The translations under genes and the position numbers were made by a program. From assembly GCA_027382625.1 (NCBI GenBank), contig JAJKFJ010018307.1, positions 1-32,419 of the forward strand: a stretch of 32,419 nucleotides of DNA, written 5' to 3'. Origin of the DNA: Tetmemena sp. SeJ-2015. Taxonomy: Eukaryota > Ciliophora > Spirotrichea > Sporadotrichida > Oxytrichidae. The notes below the pieces were generated by a model, which saw only the letters and a list, made by a program, of their open reading frames with translations, had not been told where the DNA came from and did no database searches. Each line of letters opens with the position of its first letter. Within the stretch, counting starts at the first letter, position 1. Shown here one piece after another: positions 31,601-32,419 of the stretch.

Positions 31601-32419
31601 TGGAGTTAGAGATTTCTTATAATGAACACAAGCCCTTTTTAATTAATTGAGTGGATGTGCCCAGAGTGGAGAGAAGTGCAGACGCTAAGAAAGACTATGA
31701 GAAGTGTAAAGCTTTTTTCCTGCAGATGTTCAAGAGAGCAATCAGAGAGAACTGTGTCTGTTTCCACTTCCCTACTGACTTTATCATCTCTCAGAAGATT
31801 GAAATCGAAGACAGTATCATTGAGCCAGTTAACGTCTCCCAAGACATGCACAAATAAGAGTACATTCATTAAATAATGGGCTTTGTTTTGTATTGACAAC
31901 CAATCGCAGATTTCAGTTAATTAAACTCACCTCCAAGGCAAAACTTAACTGGACAAGACCAACCAGAGCAAGTGACTATTAAATTTTTTCTACTCTTAAG
32001 AGAAAGTATAAGTAGCAGCAGAACATGAGCAACATGGAGGACATGACAAAGGGCAGCCAGGCTTTACACGCCCCTCATCTTCAAGAGCCTCCCAAATGGC
32101 GTCCCTATCACTGGGCTGACAAGATCATAGACAAAGAGAAGTGCCGAAGAGTTGACCTTCAGTAGCAGATTCCTTTATTCATAGATACAATGGCTTAACT
32201 ATAAATTAATTAGATTGGGAGAAAGTGGAATGAATTAGTTGAAGAAGCAGTAAAAGAGTATGAAGAGGGACCTCAGACTGGACCTTTCATTTACGATATA
32301 GGCTCCAATGCAGGCTTCGGAAGTTAAAGAAAATACTTATATGAAACATACACAGAAGACCCTAACCAACAAGAACCTATTCATGACGACGAATACGCTC
32401 TGGAGTATGGAGATAGCAC
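28606..32419 (+). CDS. MYCBPAP-like ciliary protein with inserted phosphoglycerate-kinase-like domain (3' end outside window)
   Basis: ATG at 28606 (MDLDKASQNGTNKNS); no stop before the window edge. An MSP/Ig-like beta region (TLSITIDNTQNGTAEIN; VVVSNIGTTTVTYDWHKV; PRGILKPGESKTFIFSF; GMYFEEWELLTEPSL) matches the MYCBP-associated protein (MYCBPAP) pattern, a ciliary central-apparatus protein. From about 30550 to 31880 the sequence follows the phosphoglycerate kinase fold in order: LANRTFVIGNLGERHGKIKP, STTFLLENLNFKPDEFGY, ELLGRYGEVYVNDAP, LTIILGGCIKSGQELLE, NIHLYGELGLAALYALG, FPTDFIISQKIEIED. A Lys/Glu/Ala-rich linker interrupts it near 30900-31150. Key PGK residues are altered (SHLGRP-type loop reads GNLGERHG; GGAK-type loop reads GGCIK), so it is probably not an active kinase. 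A later block (KLNWTRPTRASDYQIF; PKWRPYHWADKI) returns to the MYCBPAP-type part. Seven IESs and one intron are placed; joins near 28700, 28880 and 31900 are unresolved. Confidence 0.75.
29002..29048. other. IES, pointer AAGTT, 47 bp
   Basis: AAGTT at 29002 and 29049. Excision joins LGEVQQDKV to VVSNIGTTTVTY. Confidence 0.8.
29168..29204 (+). other. spliceosomal intron, 37 nt
   Basis: GTAAGT start, pyrimidine-rich 3' half, CATAG end. Removal joins QRFFCHY to PRGILKPGESK in frame. Confidence 0.8.
29562..29597. other. IES, pointer TAT, 36 bp
   Basis: TAT at 29562 and 29598. The insert holds an in-frame TGA; excision joins KHLGFNY to GLYYTPQIMNS. Short pointer. Confidence 0.6.
29850..29892. other. 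IES, pointer AAGATGT, 43 bp
   Basis: AAGATGT at 29850 and 29893. Excision joins MSYQVFKKM to LLDLSETTVDLE. Confidence 0.85.
30330..30357. other. short IES, pointer TGTGC, 28 bp
   Basis: TGTGC at 30330 and 30358. Excision joins VIMRLDLDV to PLSPYVPPLNAS. Confidence 0.8.
31161..31197. other. IES, pointer AACTG, 37 bp
   Basis: AACTG at 31161 and 31198. Excision joins EAERRKREL to EYFDYKTIYRYK. Confidence 0.8.
31603..31648. other. IES, pointer GAGT, 46 bp
   Basis: GAGT at 31603 and 31649. Excision removes TGA 31622-31624 and joins GLAALYALGV to DVPRVERSADAKK. Confidence 0.8.

Noticed and set aside
1..32419. TA-bounded (Paramecium/Euplotes-type) IESs
   Set aside because: Many pointers contain no TA (GAGT, AAGC, GTCTC, TCCC), and TGA acts as stop, not Cys.
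1..32419. Telomere-bearing or other transposons, telomere repeats
   Set aside because: No runs of G4T4/C4A4 type, no inverted repeat pairs and no transposase-like frame seen.
1..32419. tRNA, rRNA, CRISPR or riboswitch elements
   Set aside because: No cloverleaf-like, rRNA-like or spaced-repeat pattern recognised, and the window is eukaryotic.

Overview
The window looks like germline (micronuclear) DNA of a ciliate, most likely a spirotrich/hypotrich. Two things support this. First, every recognisable gene reads open only if TAA and TAG are translated as Gln, with TGA as the only stop; the condensin gene runs 1159 codons on this rule. Second, most other genes are broken by short TGA- or frameshift-bearing inserts. 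Each insert lies between two copies of a 3-9 bp direct repeat, and removing the insert plus one copy restores the frame. That is the internal eliminated sequence (IES)/pointer arrangement of spirotrich micronuclear genes. The repeats have no constant TA core, which argues against Paramecium- or Euplotes-type IESs. Ordinary GT-AG introns of about 34-39 nt also occur. The species cannot be named from sequence alone.

Layout, left to right: a small Gln/Ser-rich gene (-, 447-1412); a long disordered, Gln-rich gene (+, 2123-5898); condensin CAP-H (-, 6067-9543), which has no IES; a very large WD40/coiled-coil/EF-hand gene (-, about 9679-16990) with coiled-coil exons just upstream (to about 17765) that may be its N-terminus; a second WD40 gene (-, 17946-20182); an Asn/Gly-rich protein with a Cys-rich tail (-, 20402-21961); a Rab32-like GTPase (+, 22246-22996); an MGN-starting helical/propeller-like protein (-, 23210-24924); a small charged protein (+, 25108-25585); a membrane-anchored thioredoxin-like protein (+, 25784-28389); and a MYCBPAP-like central-apparatus protein with an inserted phosphoglycerate-kinase-like domain (+, 28606 to beyond the window edge).

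Genes are packed closely, mostly 100-300 bp apart, and segments lie in linear order with no scrambling seen. I place about 44 IESs by matched pointer and codon phase. In five genes the summed IES and intron lengths leave a whole number of codons (thioredoxin-like 781, Rab 226, Cys-rich 429, MGN protein 484, small charged protein 131, stops included), an internal check on the model. IES lengths run from 19 to 187 bp with a cluster at 43-47 bp. Two or more products look ciliary (MYCBPAP-like, the WD40/EF-hand giant), one is for chromosome condensation and one for membrane traffic. They do not form one pathway. No transposon, telomere repeat, rRNA, tRNA or CRISPR was recognised.
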